Assembly (NCBI GenBank): GCA_016713875.1
Contig: JADJOI010000002.1
Coordinates: 248,001-312,000 of the forward strand
Length of the DNA stretch: 64,000 bases
Direction of reading: 5' to 3'
From: Flavobacteriales bacterium
Lineage (GTDB): Bacteria; Bacteroidota; Bacteroidia; Flavobacteriales_F; PHOS-HE28
Shown in pieces: positions 36,155 to 44,496 of the stretch (its first letter is position 1; the number at the start of each line of letters is the position of its first letter). The position numbers and the translations under genes were made by a program. The notes below the pieces were generated by a model that saw nothing but the letters and a program-made list of their open reading frames with translations, was not told where the DNA came from and did not search any database.

Positions 36155-37000
36155 TCAGGCCTGAAAGAAGGTGATGAACTGCGAAAGCCTGGCCTTCAGG
36201 TCTTTGCGGGGTACGATCTTGTCCAGGAAGCCGTGCTCCAGGACGAACTCGCTGGTCTGGAAGCCCTTGGGCAGATCGGTGCCGATGGTCTCCTTCACCA
36301 CCCGGGGGCCGGCGAAGCCGATCAGCGCTTTCGGTTCGGCGATGTTCAGGTCGCCGAGCATGGCGAAACTGGCCGTCACACCGCCGGTGGTAGGGTCGGT
36401 GAGCACACTGATGTATGGCAGGCGCTTGGCCGCCAATTGGGTGAGCTTGGCGCTGGTCTTGGCCATCTGCATCAGGCTGAAACCGGCCTCCATCATGCGC
36501 GCGCCACCGCTCTTGCTGATGATGATGAGCGGGCACTTGCGCTTCATGGCCTGGTCGGCCGCCAGGGCGATCTTCTCCCCGACCACACTGCCCATGCTTC
36601 CGCCGATGAAGCGGAAATCCATGCAGGCGATCACCACCATCCGCTTATCCAGCTTGCCCTCCGCCGCCCGCAACGCATCGTTGAGCCCGGTGTCCGTGCG
36701 GGTCTTCTGTAGACGGTCGGTGTAGCGCTTGGTGTCCTCGAACTTCAGCGGGTCACCGGCCACCAGGTCGGCGTGCAGTTCGGTGTACTTCTGGTCGTCG
36801 AAGAGGATGGCGAAATACTCCTCACTGCCGATCTTCTCGTTGTGCTCGCACTTGCCACAGACCCAGAGGTTGTTCTCGTGATCCTCCGAGGTCATGATCT
36901 CGTCGCATTCCGGGCACTTGTACCAGAGCCCCTCAGGCGTCTCCTTCTTCTCCTCGGTGGAGGTGGTGATGCCTTCCTTGGTGCGTGTGAACCAGCCCAT
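36155..37000 (-). CDS. accD: Acetyl-CoA carboxylase carboxyltransferase subunit beta
   Basis: 281 residues, usual length. With AccA it transfers the carboxyl group from biotin-BCCP to acetyl-CoA to make malonyl-CoA for fatty-acid synthesis. N-terminal four-Cys zinc finger (YKCPECDEIM and WVCGKCEHN, about residues 28-55). The crotonase-fold carboxyltransferase core shows GGSMGSVVGEKI, ISKSGGARMMEAGFSLMQM and DPTTGGVTASFAMLGD, ending with GFAGPRVVKETIG. Start ATG at 37000 (GWFTRTKEGI). Confidence 0.98.
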   Translation of the reverse strand: MGWFTRTKEGITTSTEEKKETPEGLWYKCPECDEIMTSEDHENNLWVCGKCEHNEKIGSEEYFAILFDDQKYTELHADLVAGDPLKFEDTKRYTDRLQKTRTDTGLNDALRAAEGKLDKRMVVIACMDFRFIGGSMGSVVGEKIALAADQAMKRKCPLIIISKSGGARMMEAGFSLMQMAKTSAKLTQLAAKRLPYISVLTDPTTGGVTASFAMLGDLNIAEPKALIGFAGPRVVKETIGTDLPKGFQTSEFVLEHGFLDKIVPRKDLKARLSQFITFFQA

Positions 37001-37010
37001 GAGCGCAAAG

Positions 37011-37058
37011 TTGAACGTTGAAAGCTGAAACTGGAAACCGGATCCCGTTTCAGCTTTC
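37011..37058. repeat. Heptamer tandem repeat joined to a 12-bp inverted repeat between aldolase and accD
   Basis: Four degenerate 7-base units (ttgaacg, ttgaaag, ctgaaac, tggaaac; 37011-37038) overlap a perfect 12-bp inverted repeat GAAAGCTGAAAC / GTTTCAGCTTTC (37020-37058) with a 15-base loop. It lies 24 bases after the aldolase stop, so it may act as a transcript end, though no T run follows. Confidence 0.6.
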
Positions 37059-37081
37059 CGCTTGCCTGTATCGGGTTTCTC

Positions 37082-38155
37082 CTAGGCTATTGTGACCTTC
37101 TTGTCCAGGTACACGTCCTGGATCGCGTTGAGCAACTGGATGCCTTCGCCCATGGGGCGTTGGAAGGCCTTTCGGCCGCTGATGAGACCCTGGCCCCCGG
37201 CGCGTTTGTTGATCACCGCGGTCCGCACGGCCTCGGCCAGGTCGCTCTCGCCGCTGCTTGCACCACCGCTGTTGATCAGGCCGATGCGGCCCATATAGCA
37301 GTTGGCCACTTGGTATCGGCACAGGTCGATCGGATGGTCCGTGGTCAGGTCGCTGTACACCTTCTTGTGGGTCTTGCCGTATCCGCTCAACACGTTGTAG
37401 CCGCCGTTCACCTCGGGCAACTTCTGTTTGATGATGTCCGCCTGGATGGTGACACCGAGGTGGTTGGCCTGTGCGGTCAGGTCGGCAGCGGTGTGGTAAT
37501 CGACGCCGTCCTTCTTGAAGCCGGGATTCCGCAGGTAGCACCACAGGATGGTGGCCATGCCCAGTTCATGGGCGAGCTGGAAGGCCTCGGCGATCTCGGT
37601 GAGCTGCCGCGTGCTTTCATCGCTGCCGAAGTAGATGGTGGCACCCACGGCCACGGCGCCCATGTCCCACGCGCTCTCCACGGTGCCGAAGAGCACCTGG
37701 TCGAACTTGTTCGGCAGGGTCATCAGCTCGTTATGGTTGATCTTCACGATGAAGGGGATGCGGTGGGCGTATTTGCGGGCCACGCTCCCGAGCACCCCGT
37801 AAGTGCTGGCCACTGCGTTGCAGCCGCCCTCGATCGCGAGCTTCACGATGTTCTCCCCGTCGAAGTAGATGGGGTTCGGGGCGAAGCTTGCGGCGGCGCT
37901 GTGCTCGATGCCCTGGTCCACCGGCAGGATGCTCATGTACCCGGTGTGGGCCAGGCGCCCCGTCCCATACAGGGCCTGCAGGCTGCGCAGCACCTGGGGG
38001 CTCCGGTTGCTGCCCACGAAACAGCGGTCCACGAAATCGGGACCGGGCAGGTTGAGCTGGTCCTTGCCGATGGTGGTGCAACGGTGTCCGAGCAGGCGGT
38101 CGGCGTCCTGGCCGAGGAGTTCTTCGATGCGGGCGGTCTTGGTGGCGGTGGGCAT
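37082..38155 (-). CDS. fbaB: Class I fructose-bisphosphate aldolase (DhnA/FbaB type)
   Basis: 357 residues from the ATG at 38155. This start is preferred over 38179 because the TAGTTTTG promoter box at 38177-38184 overlaps the upstream candidate. Splits fructose-1,6-bisphosphate into DHAP and glyceraldehyde-3-phosphate through a Schiff-base lysine. FbaB-type features: GYMSILPVDQGIEHSAAASF, FDGENIVKLAIEGGCNAVAS, RIPFIVKINHNEL, VAVGATIYFGSDESTRQL, KQKLPEVNGGYNVLSGYGK, and LINSGGASSGESDLAEAVRT. Its length and N-terminal extension match bacterial FbaB-like enzymes. Probably a single-gene transcript. Confidence 0.94.
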   Translation of the reverse strand: MPTATKTARIEELLGQDADRLLGHRCTTIGKDQLNLPGPDFVDRCFVGSNRSPQVLRSLQALYGTGRLAHTGYMSILPVDQGIEHSAAASFAPNPIYFDGENIVKLAIEGGCNAVASTYGVLGSVARKYAHRIPFIVKINHNELMTLPNKFDQVLFGTVESAWDMGAVAVGATIYFGSDESTRQLTEIAEAFQLAHELGMATILWCYLRNPGFKKDGVDYHTAADLTAQANHLGVTIQADIIKQKLPEVNGGYNVLSGYGKTHKKVYSDLTTDHPIDLCRYQVANCYMGRIGLINSGGASSGESDLAEAVRTAVINKRAGGQGLISGRKAFQRPMGEGIQLLNAIQDVYLDKKVTIA

Positions 38156-38176
38156 GCGGTGCGTGCGGATGGGCGT

Positions 38177-38184
38177 CAAAACTA
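38177..38184 (-). promoter_or_regulatory. -7 box (TAGTTTTG) of the aldolase gene
   Basis: Exact TAnnTTTG match, 21 bases upstream of the ATG at 38155. It decides the start choice for the aldolase. Confidence 0.6.
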
Positions 38185-38222
38185 CGGAAAGCGGTCAGGG
38201 GTGTCGAACCGGGTCTGTTCGG

Positions 38223-40655
38223 TCAGAACGGATACCCGATCCCGAGGTTCAGGTTGGCCAGGTCGCTGAGGGCCCGCTCCTCGCGGGTGCGTTCGAAGAT
38301 CCACCGCTCCCCGGAGGGCAGCGCGGGGTCCTTGGTCTGGAAACCCAGGTCGAAGCGCACCAGGAAGAAGTCGAAGTTCAGGCGCAGGCCGGCCCCCACG
38401 CCGATGGCCAGGTCGCTCAGCAGATCGCTGTCGATCCCGCTGCCCGGGCGCTGGGGGTCTTCCTTCAAGTACCAGATGTTGCCGGCGTCGACGAAGAGGG
38501 CCATCTCGAAGAAGCCCACCAGCTTGAACCGGTACTCGGCGTTGGCCTCGATCCGCACCTCGCCGATGCGGTCGTAGGCGACCAGAGGCGCAGCATAGGA
38601 TCCCGGACCCACCGAGCGCGCCCGCCAGGCCCGCAGGCCGTTCGCGCCGCCCACGAAGAAGCTGGACTCGAAGGGCAGTACGCCGAGGTTGCCGAAGGGT
38701 ACGCCCACTCCGGCGGCGGCCCTGAACACCAACTGGCTCTTTTCGTGCAGGTGCCGATAGTAGCGGAGGTCCGCGTCCAGCTTCACGAACTGCGCGAACC
38801 GCACGCCGTCGATGGTGTGGAAGCTGTTGCCGCTGGTGTCCGTGGTGCGCTCCCAGCCCAGCAGGCCGGCCACGCCGCTCAGCAGATTGCCACTGGTCTC
38901 CAGGGAGGTGCGCAGGAAGACCACATCCCGTCCTTTGGCCGTGCCCTGGGTGTTCAAGGTGTAGAACGCCCGGGCCCCGATGATCAGGTGGTCCGTGTAG
39001 CTGTCGGTGAGCACCGGGTCGTTGGCCTGTTGCAGGTAGTTCCGGAAGGCATCGGTAAGGAAAGGGATGCGGATGATGTTGAGGTCCACCGGGAAGACGC
39101 CCACCGTGGCCCGGGGGCTCTCGGTCCATTCGAGCCCAAGGCTCGTCCGAGCCAGGGTGCGGTTATAGTCCGGTCGGCGTTGGTAGTTGTACAGCGCGGT
39201 CCAGGTGGTGCGTGGGGCGGCCGATTTGGCGAACCAGCGGGCCGGAACGAAAGGGCGCGGGAACCGCAGGGTGAGCTCGGGGCCGATCTCCACGGTGTTG
39301 AAGAGCACATCCCGGCCCACGGCTGTGCTGGTCTCGCCGGTGCCCGTTTCCTGGCCGGTGATGCTCTGCTGAGCTTCCAGGCCGAGGGTCACCTGCGCCT
39401 GTAGGGATCCCATGTTGCGGAACACGTTGCGGTGGCGATAGGCCAGGCTGATCGATGTGCCGAGGAAGCCGCCGCGGTTGGTCCCGAAGCCTTCCACCGT
39501 GAAGCCTTGCTGCTTGGCCGGCGTCAACCGCATCGTGCAGTTCCCCACGTCCCTGGCTCCGGTGCCCACCGTATCGTACAGGAGGTCCACCCGGTCGAAG
39601 ACACGCAGGTTGGTCAATCGGCGGAAGGTCCGGTCCGCCATGCTGGCCTGGTAGCGATCGCCCGGATGGAAATACACAGCGCTCAACAAGGCCTGTGGCC
39701 GATAACGTGGCTTCCGGCCTTGGAAGAGGAAGCTGTATCCGTCGCGTACGAGTGTGTCCACAGGAGTGGTCGCGCGGCCGGCGAAGGAGCCCGTGGCGTC
39801 CACGGTGACCCGTCCCACATAATGAATGGTGCCCTCCCTGGAGCCCCGAAGACCTGCGGCCCGATCGGCCATCGGTCGGGACAAACGCATCAGTACGTCC
39901 ACTTGGTGGTCTCCCGCCGCGGTATCGGCGTCGTAGGAAACCAGGTCCCGGTGGAAGTAGATGTATCCCAGCTCACGCAGCACGCCGGTCACGCGGTCAC
40001 GCTCGGCCTCCAGCTCGTCCGCATCGAACCGTTCACCGCTCCGCAGGCGCGAGCCGTCCCAGGTCTTCGTCAGGTAATCCTCGATGCTGGGGTCGTCCAC
40101 TGTGAAGCGGATGGTGCGCAGGCGATGGGGCTCGCCGGGCATCACATGGTAACGCAAGCGGGCCCGGCGCCCGCGGTAGGAGATCGAATCGGTGACCTCG
40201 CCTTTGAAGAAGCCCTCGCGCAACAGGTACATCCGCATCTGGGCCACGGTGCGGGATGTCAGGGTGCTATCCAGCACCACCGGCGGTTCACCCACCGCGT
40301 CGCGCAGCCATTCGCCGAAGGTGCGGCCCGGCTCCTTGGGCGGCTTGCCGCGTTGGGCGCGCCTGGCATTGGACTCCGCTGTGCGTTCGGCCTTCCGGGC
40401 TTTGCGTCGGGCCAGCCGCTCAGGCGACGGCAGGTTGTACATCGTCAGGTAGAACCGCAGGCCCAGGATGCGCTTGTTGGGCCGCTGCTTCATCAGCGAG
40501 GCCAGCTCGTCCTTGTTCACCCGTTGGTCCTTCACCTCCACCTTCGACCTCACGAGGAGGTGTCGGTCCCCTGGTACGCGCCGGGCCGGGTCGCACGCGG
40601 AAAGGGCCAGTAATAGGACCACCGGCAGCACGATATGCGTGGTCCGCGGATACAC
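38223..40655 (-). CDS. tamL: TamL-type BamA-superfamily outer-membrane lipoprotein
   Basis: 810 residues starting with GTG at 40655, which gives a lipoprotein signal (YPRTTHIVLPVVLLLALSAC, Cys at 21). Near the N-terminus is HLLVRSKVEVKDQRVNKDEL, then POTRA-like repeats (about residues 30-420) and a C-terminal Omp85 beta-barrel (~430-810) with NRGGFLGTSISLAYRHRNVF, the lid-loop-like segment VGGANGLRAWRARSVGPGSY and the last strand NLNLGIGYPF. In Bacteroidota TamL is the lipoprotein counterpart of TamA and works with TamB to insert or export outer-membrane components. The gene is divergent from the RNA methyltransferase; two -7 boxes lie between them. Confidence 0.9.
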   Translation of the reverse strand: MYPRTTHIVLPVVLLLALSACDPARRVPGDRHLLVRSKVEVKDQRVNKDELASLMKQRPNKRILGLRFYLTMYNLPSPERLARRKARKAERTAESNARRAQRGKPPKEPGRTFGEWLRDAVGEPPVVLDSTLTSRTVAQMRMYLLREGFFKGEVTDSISYRGRRARLRYHVMPGEPHRLRTIRFTVDDPSIEDYLTKTWDGSRLRSGERFDADELEAERDRVTGVLRELGYIYFHRDLVSYDADTAAGDHQVDVLMRLSRPMADRAAGLRGSREGTIHYVGRVTVDATGSFAGRATTPVDTLVRDGYSFLFQGRKPRYRPQALLSAVYFHPGDRYQASMADRTFRRLTNLRVFDRVDLLYDTVGTGARDVGNCTMRLTPAKQQGFTVEGFGTNRGGFLGTSISLAYRHRNVFRNMGSLQAQVTLGLEAQQSITGQETGTGETSTAVGRDVLFNTVEIGPELTLRFPRPFVPARWFAKSAAPRTTWTALYNYQRRPDYNRTLARTSLGLEWTESPRATVGVFPVDLNIIRIPFLTDAFRNYLQQANDPVLTDSYTDHLIIGARAFYTLNTQGTAKGRDVVFLRTSLETSGNLLSGVAGLLGWERTTDTSGNSFHTIDGVRFAQFVKLDADLRYYRHLHEKSQLVFRAAAGVGVPFGNLGVLPFESSFFVGGANGLRAWRARSVGPGSYAAPLVAYDRIGEVRIEANAEYRFKLVGFFEMALFVDAGNIWYLKEDPQRPGSGIDSDLLSDLAIGVGAGLRLNFDFFLVRFDLGFQTKDPALPSGERWIFERTREERALSDLANLNLGIGYPF

Positions 40656-40673
40656 GGAGGAGTTGCTGGTCCC

Positions 40674-40681
40674 TAGTTTTG
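40674..40681 (+). promoter_or_regulatory. -7 box (TAGTTTTG) for the TrmH-family methyltransferase
   Basis: Exact TAnnTTTG match on the plus strand, 25 bases before the TTG start codon at 40707, within the 51-base divergent region. Confidence 0.5.
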
Positions 40682-40689
40682 GCGAAGGC

Positions 40690-40697
40690 CAAAGATA
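40690..40697 (-). promoter_or_regulatory. -7 box (TATCTTTG) for tamL
   Basis: Exact TAnnTTTG match on the minus strand, 34 bases upstream of the GTG at 40655. It lies only 8 bases from the opposing box, so the two divergent promoters overlap. Confidence 0.55.
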
Positions 40698-40706
40698 TCC
40701 GACAGG

Positions 40707-41453
40707 TTGACGGAGGCGGAGTTCAAGCTGACACGTACGCTGCAGGAGCGGCGGCATCGCAGGACCGAAGGTGCGTTCCTCGCCCAGGGACGCAAGCTGG
40801 TGAGCGAAGCCCTGCGGTCCGGGTGGCCGGTGCGCTTCGTGGTGGCCACGGAAGAGGCGGCCCGCACCACGGAGGTGCCGGAACATCTGCTGCGCATCGC
40901 CCCCCCGCATCGGCTGGCGCGCCTGGGCACCTTCGAGCAGGGCAATGAGCTGATCGCGGTGGTGGACCTGCCCCCGCAATGCGATGACGGGCCGCTGGAT
41001 GCGGCCGAGCTGGTGCTGGCCCTCGATGGCGTGGCCGATCCGGGGAACCTCGGCACCATCATCCGGTTGGCGGACTGGTTCGGGATCCGCCGTATCTGGT
41101 GCGCCGAGGGTTCCGTGGATCCGTTCAACCCGAAGACCGTTCAGGCCAGCATGGGTTCGGTTTTCCGGGTGAACGTGTTCGCCGTGGCGCTGCCGGACAG
41201 GCTGTCGCGCGCACGGGGTGATGGGGCGCAGGTGTATGCGGCCGACATGACCGGCGCACCCGCGTTCGAAGTGGGGCTGCGTCGCCCGGCCGTGCTGGTG
41301 CTCGGCAGTGAATCACACGGGCTTTCGGACGCGGTGAGGGGGCAGGCCGATCAGGTGGTGCGGGTGCCGGGCGGGGGAGGCGCGGAGTCGCTCAACGTGG
41401 CGATGGCCGCCACGGCCCTGTGCATGGAGTTCGAGCGCCGCCGTCAATCGTGA
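40707..41453 (+). CDS. TrmH-family (SpoU) RNA 2'-O-methyltransferase
   Basis: 248 residues, apparently starting with TTG at 40707 (TEAEFKLTRTLQERRHRRTEG). A SPOUT-fold enzyme that methylates 2'-OH groups of tRNA or rRNA using SAM bound in a trefoil knot. Motif 1 DGVADPGNLGTIIRLADWFG, motif 2 LVLGSESHGLS and motif 3 ESLNVAMAATALCMEFERR are all intact. The N-terminal substrate-binding domain (LQERRHRRTEGAFLAQGRKL) resembles the RlmB/TrmH group. Convergent with the FAD protein, overlapping its 3' end by 10 bases. Confidence 0.93.
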   Translation: MTEAEFKLTRTLQERRHRRTEGAFLAQGRKLVSEALRSGWPVRFVVATEEAARTTEVPEHLLRIAPPHRLARLGTFEQGNELIAVVDLPPQCDDGPLDAAELVLALDGVADPGNLGTIIRLADWFGIRRIWCAEGSVDPFNPKTVQASMGSVFRVNVFAVALPDRLSRARGDGAQVYAADMTGAPAFEVGLRRPAVLVLGSESHGLSDAVRGQADQVVRVPGGGGAESLNVAMAATALCMEFERRRQS

Positions 41454-43009
41454 TCGACGGAACGGCCCGTGCGCACGGCGATGCGCTCCGCCACCCGCAT
41501 GCCGTCCATGGCGGCGCTCACGATCCCGCCTGCGTAGCCTGCTCCTTCCCCGCAGGGATAGAGCCCTTCGACCTCCGGGTGCTCCAGCGTGTCCGGGTCG
41601 CGCGGGATGCGCACGGGGCTGCTCGTTCGGCTCTCCACGGCCACGAGCACGGCCTCGTTGGTGCGGTAACCGCGCATGCGCTTCCCCACGCGCACCAGGG
41701 CCGTTCGCAGGCGCTGGAACACCGGGGGGGGCAGCAGTTCGTTCAACGGCGCACTGATGATGCCGGGCGGATAGCTGCAGGCGGGCAGATCGCTGCTCGA
41801 TCGTCCGGCGATGAGGTCCTCCATGCGCTGCGCTGGTGCGCGCTGAGTGCCGCCGCCCATCCGCCAGGCCAGGTGCTCCACGGTCCGCTGGGCCTCCATG
41901 CCCGCAAGGGCGCCGGTGGGCAGGTGCAGGCTTCGCGTGTCCACCACCAGGCCTGAGTTCGCGAACGGGTTGTTCCGCTTGCTCGGGCTCCATCCGTTGG
42001 TCACCACCTCGTCGGGCGCTGTCGCGCACGGCGCGATGATGCCGCCCGGGCACATGCAGAAGCTGTACACCCCATGGCCGTCCACCTGCTCCACCAGACC
42101 GTAGCTCGCCGGAGGCAGCAGAGGGTCGCGTGTGGCGCAGTGGTACTGCATCGAATCGATCACCGCCTGCGGGTGCTCCACACGCACGCCAAGGGCGAAG
42201 TCCTTGCGCTCGATGCGGATCCCTTTCATGTGCAGCAGCCTGAAGATGTCGCGCGCGCTGTGCCCCGTGGCCAGCACCACGCGGTCCACGGGCATCTCGG
42301 TGCCATCCAGGGTACGAAGACCACGAAGCCGACCGTGCTCCAGGATCAGGTCGGTGACACGCCGGCCGAAGAGCACTTCACCTCCGGCGTCCAGAATGGC
42401 CTCGCGCATGGCGGTGATGATGCCGGGTAGCTTGTTGGTCCCCACATGTGGATGAGCGTCCACGAGGATGTCCGGTGAAGCGCCGAAGGCCACCAGCCGG
42501 TCGAGGACGCCACGCACATCACCGCGTTTCGTGGAGCGCGTGTACAGTTTTCCATCGCTGTAGGTGCCGGCGCCGCCCTCCCCGAAGCAGTAGTTGCTGT
42601 CGGGGTCCACCACGTGGGCCCGGTTGATCGCCGCGAGGTCGCGTCGGCGTGCGCGAACATCCTTGCCGCGTTCGATCAGCACCGGTCGAAGGCCGAGCTC
42701 GATGGCGCGCAGGGCACAGAAGAGGCCGGCCGGGCCGCAGCCCACGATGTGCACGGGCGGGGCGTTGCGGACATCATGAGGCCCGAAGGTGGGCGTCCGC
42801 TCCACCGCGGCGTGTTGTTCCAGGGCCACACGAAGACGGACGCGCGGCGGCCGGCTCCGCGCATCGATGGACCGGCGGAGCACCCGGTGCGTGAGGTCGG
42901 CGTGGGCCGGCTGGCCAGCGGCCTCCAACGCCGCGGCCCGCACGAGCACCGGGTCGGCGGCCTCGCCGGGCGAAAGCACCAGCTCCACCGTCCGTGGATC
43001 GCCCGTCAT
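41444..43009 (-). CDS. NAD(P)/FAD-dependent oxidoreductase (FAD-dependent protein family)
   Basis: 521 residues from the ATG at 43009; the four-base overlap with the porT stop (ATGA) supports this start, although the frame runs on to 43750. After an N-terminal ~85-residue domain (VELVLSPGEAADPVLVRAAA; RRSIDARSRPPRVRLRVAL) comes the FAD-binding Rossmann motif VHIVGCGPAGLFCALRA, an IERGKDVRARRRDLAAIN segment, ATGHSARDIFRLL and a C-terminal flavin-contact segment EGLYPCGEGAGYAGGI. This domain layout matches the conserved bacterial FAD-dependent proteins of unknown substrate related to the HI0933/YhiN flavoproteins. It follows porT in the same transcript. Confidence 0.88.
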   Translation of the reverse strand: MTGDPRTVELVLSPGEAADPVLVRAAALEAAGQPAHADLTHRVLRRSIDARSRPPRVRLRVALEQHAAVERTPTFGPHDVRNAPPVHIVGCGPAGLFCALRAIELGLRPVLIERGKDVRARRRDLAAINRAHVVDPDSNYCFGEGGAGTYSDGKLYTRSTKRGDVRGVLDRLVAFGASPDILVDAHPHVGTNKLPGIITAMREAILDAGGEVLFGRRVTDLILEHGRLRGLRTLDGTEMPVDRVVLATGHSARDIFRLLHMKGIRIERKDFALGVRVEHPQAVIDSMQYHCATRDPLLPPASYGLVEQVDGHGVYSFCMCPGGIIAPCATAPDEVVTNGWSPSKRNNPFANSGLVVDTRSLHLPTGALAGMEAQRTVEHLAWRMGGGTQRAPAQRMEDLIAGRSSSDLPACSYPPGIISAPLNELLPPPVFQRLRTALVRVGKRMRGYRTNEAVLVAVESRTSSPVRIPRDPDTLEHPEVEGLYPCGEGAGYAGGIVSAAMDGMRVAERIAVRTGRSVDHD

Positions 43010-43740
43010 CCCTCGAAGGTGAAGGTCAGTACGTAGGTCTTCGTGCGGATGCTCTGCAGCGGCGAGCTGAACCGCGTGCCGTCGTCGATCAGCAGGTTGG
43101 GGATCCCGATGCCGGTCTTCAGCTCGATGCCGAACTTGAAATAGGGCAGGAAGAAATCGAAGCCCCCACCGACCTCCGCGGCATAGTCGAACCGGTTCAG
43201 CTTCACCACCACCTCCTCGTCGATGGCGTTGTTGACGTCCTTCTGGCTGGCCATGTCGATCGCCGCCTTGCCGCCCGCCACCACGTACACCGCGAAGTTG
43301 TTGATGCGGTCGCTGCGGAACTTCAGAAGGAGAGGGAACTCCAGATAGGTGCTCTCGACGGGCTTCTCGTACACCACCTCGGTGCCATCGCTGCGCCGGA
43401 AGCGGTAGCGCAGCACACGGTCCTGGAACGAGAGCGAGGGGATGAAGCGCAGGCTGAGGTTCGTGGTCACGTTCAGCGAACCGATGATCCCGAGGTTGAA
43501 GCCCGGCTTGCGCAGGTGGTCGATCGCCATCACACTGTCCCTCGAGTAGGCCTGCGGGTCGAGCTTCATGAAGAAGTCGGACGTGTTGTAGGCCAGCAGG
43601 AAGCCGAAGTGGAACCGCCGCAGGTCGAAGTTCGGCAGGTGCTCGGTCTTGATCCCCTTCACCGGTCCGGTCATCTGCGGCAGGGCATCGCCCGGAATGA
43701 GCCAGCACAGCGGCAGCAGCAGCGGAAGGAGGCGCTTCAT
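43006..43740 (-). CDS. porT: PorT-like outer-membrane protein of the type IX secretion system
   Basis: 244 residues with a signal peptide (KRLLPLLLPLCWLIPGDALPQ). The sequence HLPNFDLRRFHFGFLLAYN near the mature N-terminus, followed by a beta-barrel with GFNLGIIGSLNV, LSLRFIPSLSFQDRVLRY, TYLEFPLLLKFRSDRINNFA, AAEVGGGFDFFLPYFKFGIE and YVLTFTFEG, matches the PorT family. PorT is a component needed for T9SS export. Location directly downstream of menG/ubiE is a conserved gene neighbourhood in Bacteroidota and supports the call. Many T9SS cargo proteins are encoded in the same window. A near -7 box (TACCTTCG) lies at about 43751-43758. Confidence 0.85.
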   Translation of the reverse strand: MKRLLPLLLPLCWLIPGDALPQMTGPVKGIKTEHLPNFDLRRFHFGFLLAYNTSDFFMKLDPQAYSRDSVMAIDHLRKPGFNLGIIGSLNVTTNLSLRFIPSLSFQDRVLRYRFRRSDGTEVVYEKPVESTYLEFPLLLKFRSDRINNFAVYVVAGGKAAIDMASQKDVNNAIDEEVVVKLNRFDYAAEVGGGFDFFLPYFKFGIELKTGIGIPNLLIDDGTRFSSPLQSIRTKTYVLTFTFEG

Positions 43741-43782
43741 GGATGCGCAACGAAGGTAGACAGCGATCCTTGCCTGCGGCGT

Positions 43783-44496
43783 TCAGGCTCGTGCGGCATA
43801 GAGCGTGGCGATGCCCCCGGACAGACGCTTGGAGGTGATGCTGTCGAACCCAGCGGCACGAAGGCGTTGCTCGAACGCCAACCCCTCGGGAAAGGCCTCC
43901 ACGGACCTCGGCAGGTAAGTGTAGGCGCTGGCGTCACCGCTCACCCAGCGGCCCACGACAGGCATCACCCGGTGGAAGTAGAGGCGGAACAGGGTCCCCA
44001 TGAGGCCGCGGGCCTTGGAGAACTCAAGAACGAACACCCGGCCGCCCGGACGGAGCACCCGATGCATCTCCCGGAGGCCTTGGTCCAGGTCGTCGAAGTT
44101 GCGCACACCGAAGGCCACGGTCACCGCATCGAACCTGCCGTTCGGGAAGGGAAGGGACTCAGAGGCCGCACGAACGAGCTCCACCCGGTCGGCAAGCCCG
44201 GCCCGGGCCACCTTGGTGCGACCATGGGACAGCATGCCCTCGCTGATGTCCGCACCCACCACGGAGCGGGCATGCCGCGCGCAGAGCAGGGCCAGGTCCG
44301 CCGTTCCTGTGGCCAGATCGAGCAGGCGCTCCACCGGCTCCTCGCGCAGCATCCGCAGCACGCGTCGGCGCCAGGCCCGGTCCACGCCCAGGCTGAACAA
44401 CCGGTTCAGCAGGTCGTATCGCGGCGCGATGGCGTCGAACATGTGTTCGACCTGCTCGCGCTTCGAGCCTTCCTTTGCGTAGGGCTTCACGCTCAT
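43783..44496 (-). CDS. ubiE: Demethylmenaquinone methyltransferase MenG/UbiE
   Basis: 237 residues from the ATG at 44496 (SVKPYAKEGSKREQVEHMFD). Methylates the quinone ring in the last step of menaquinone synthesis (Bacteroidota normally use menaquinone). UbiE/MenG signatures: MFDAIAPRYDLLNRLFSLG, LLDLATGTADLALL (SAM motif I), DISEGMLSHGRTKV, TVAFGVRNFDDLDQGLREM and LEFSKARGLMGTLFRLYFH, followed by SGDASAYTYLPRSVEAFP and RRLSGGIA-like end (KRLSGGIATLYAA). Start overlaps the stop of the kinase gene by one base (TGATG). Confidence 0.96.
   Translation of the reverse strand: MSVKPYAKEGSKREQVEHMFDAIAPRYDLLNRLFSLGVDRAWRRRVLRMLREEPVERLLDLATGTADLALLCARHARSVVGADISEGMLSHGRTKVARAGLADRVELVRAASESLPFPNGRFDAVTVAFGVRNFDDLDQGLREMHRVLRPGGRVFVLEFSKARGLMGTLFRLYFHRVMPVVGRWVSGDASAYTYLPRSVEAFPEGLAFEQRLRAAGFDSITSKRLSGGIATLYAARA

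Noticed and set aside
35805..36536. Extended 243-residue version of rpsO
   Set aside because: The upstream part is the out-of-frame shadow of accD; S15 is 89 residues and its ATG at 36074 is downstream of a promoter box.
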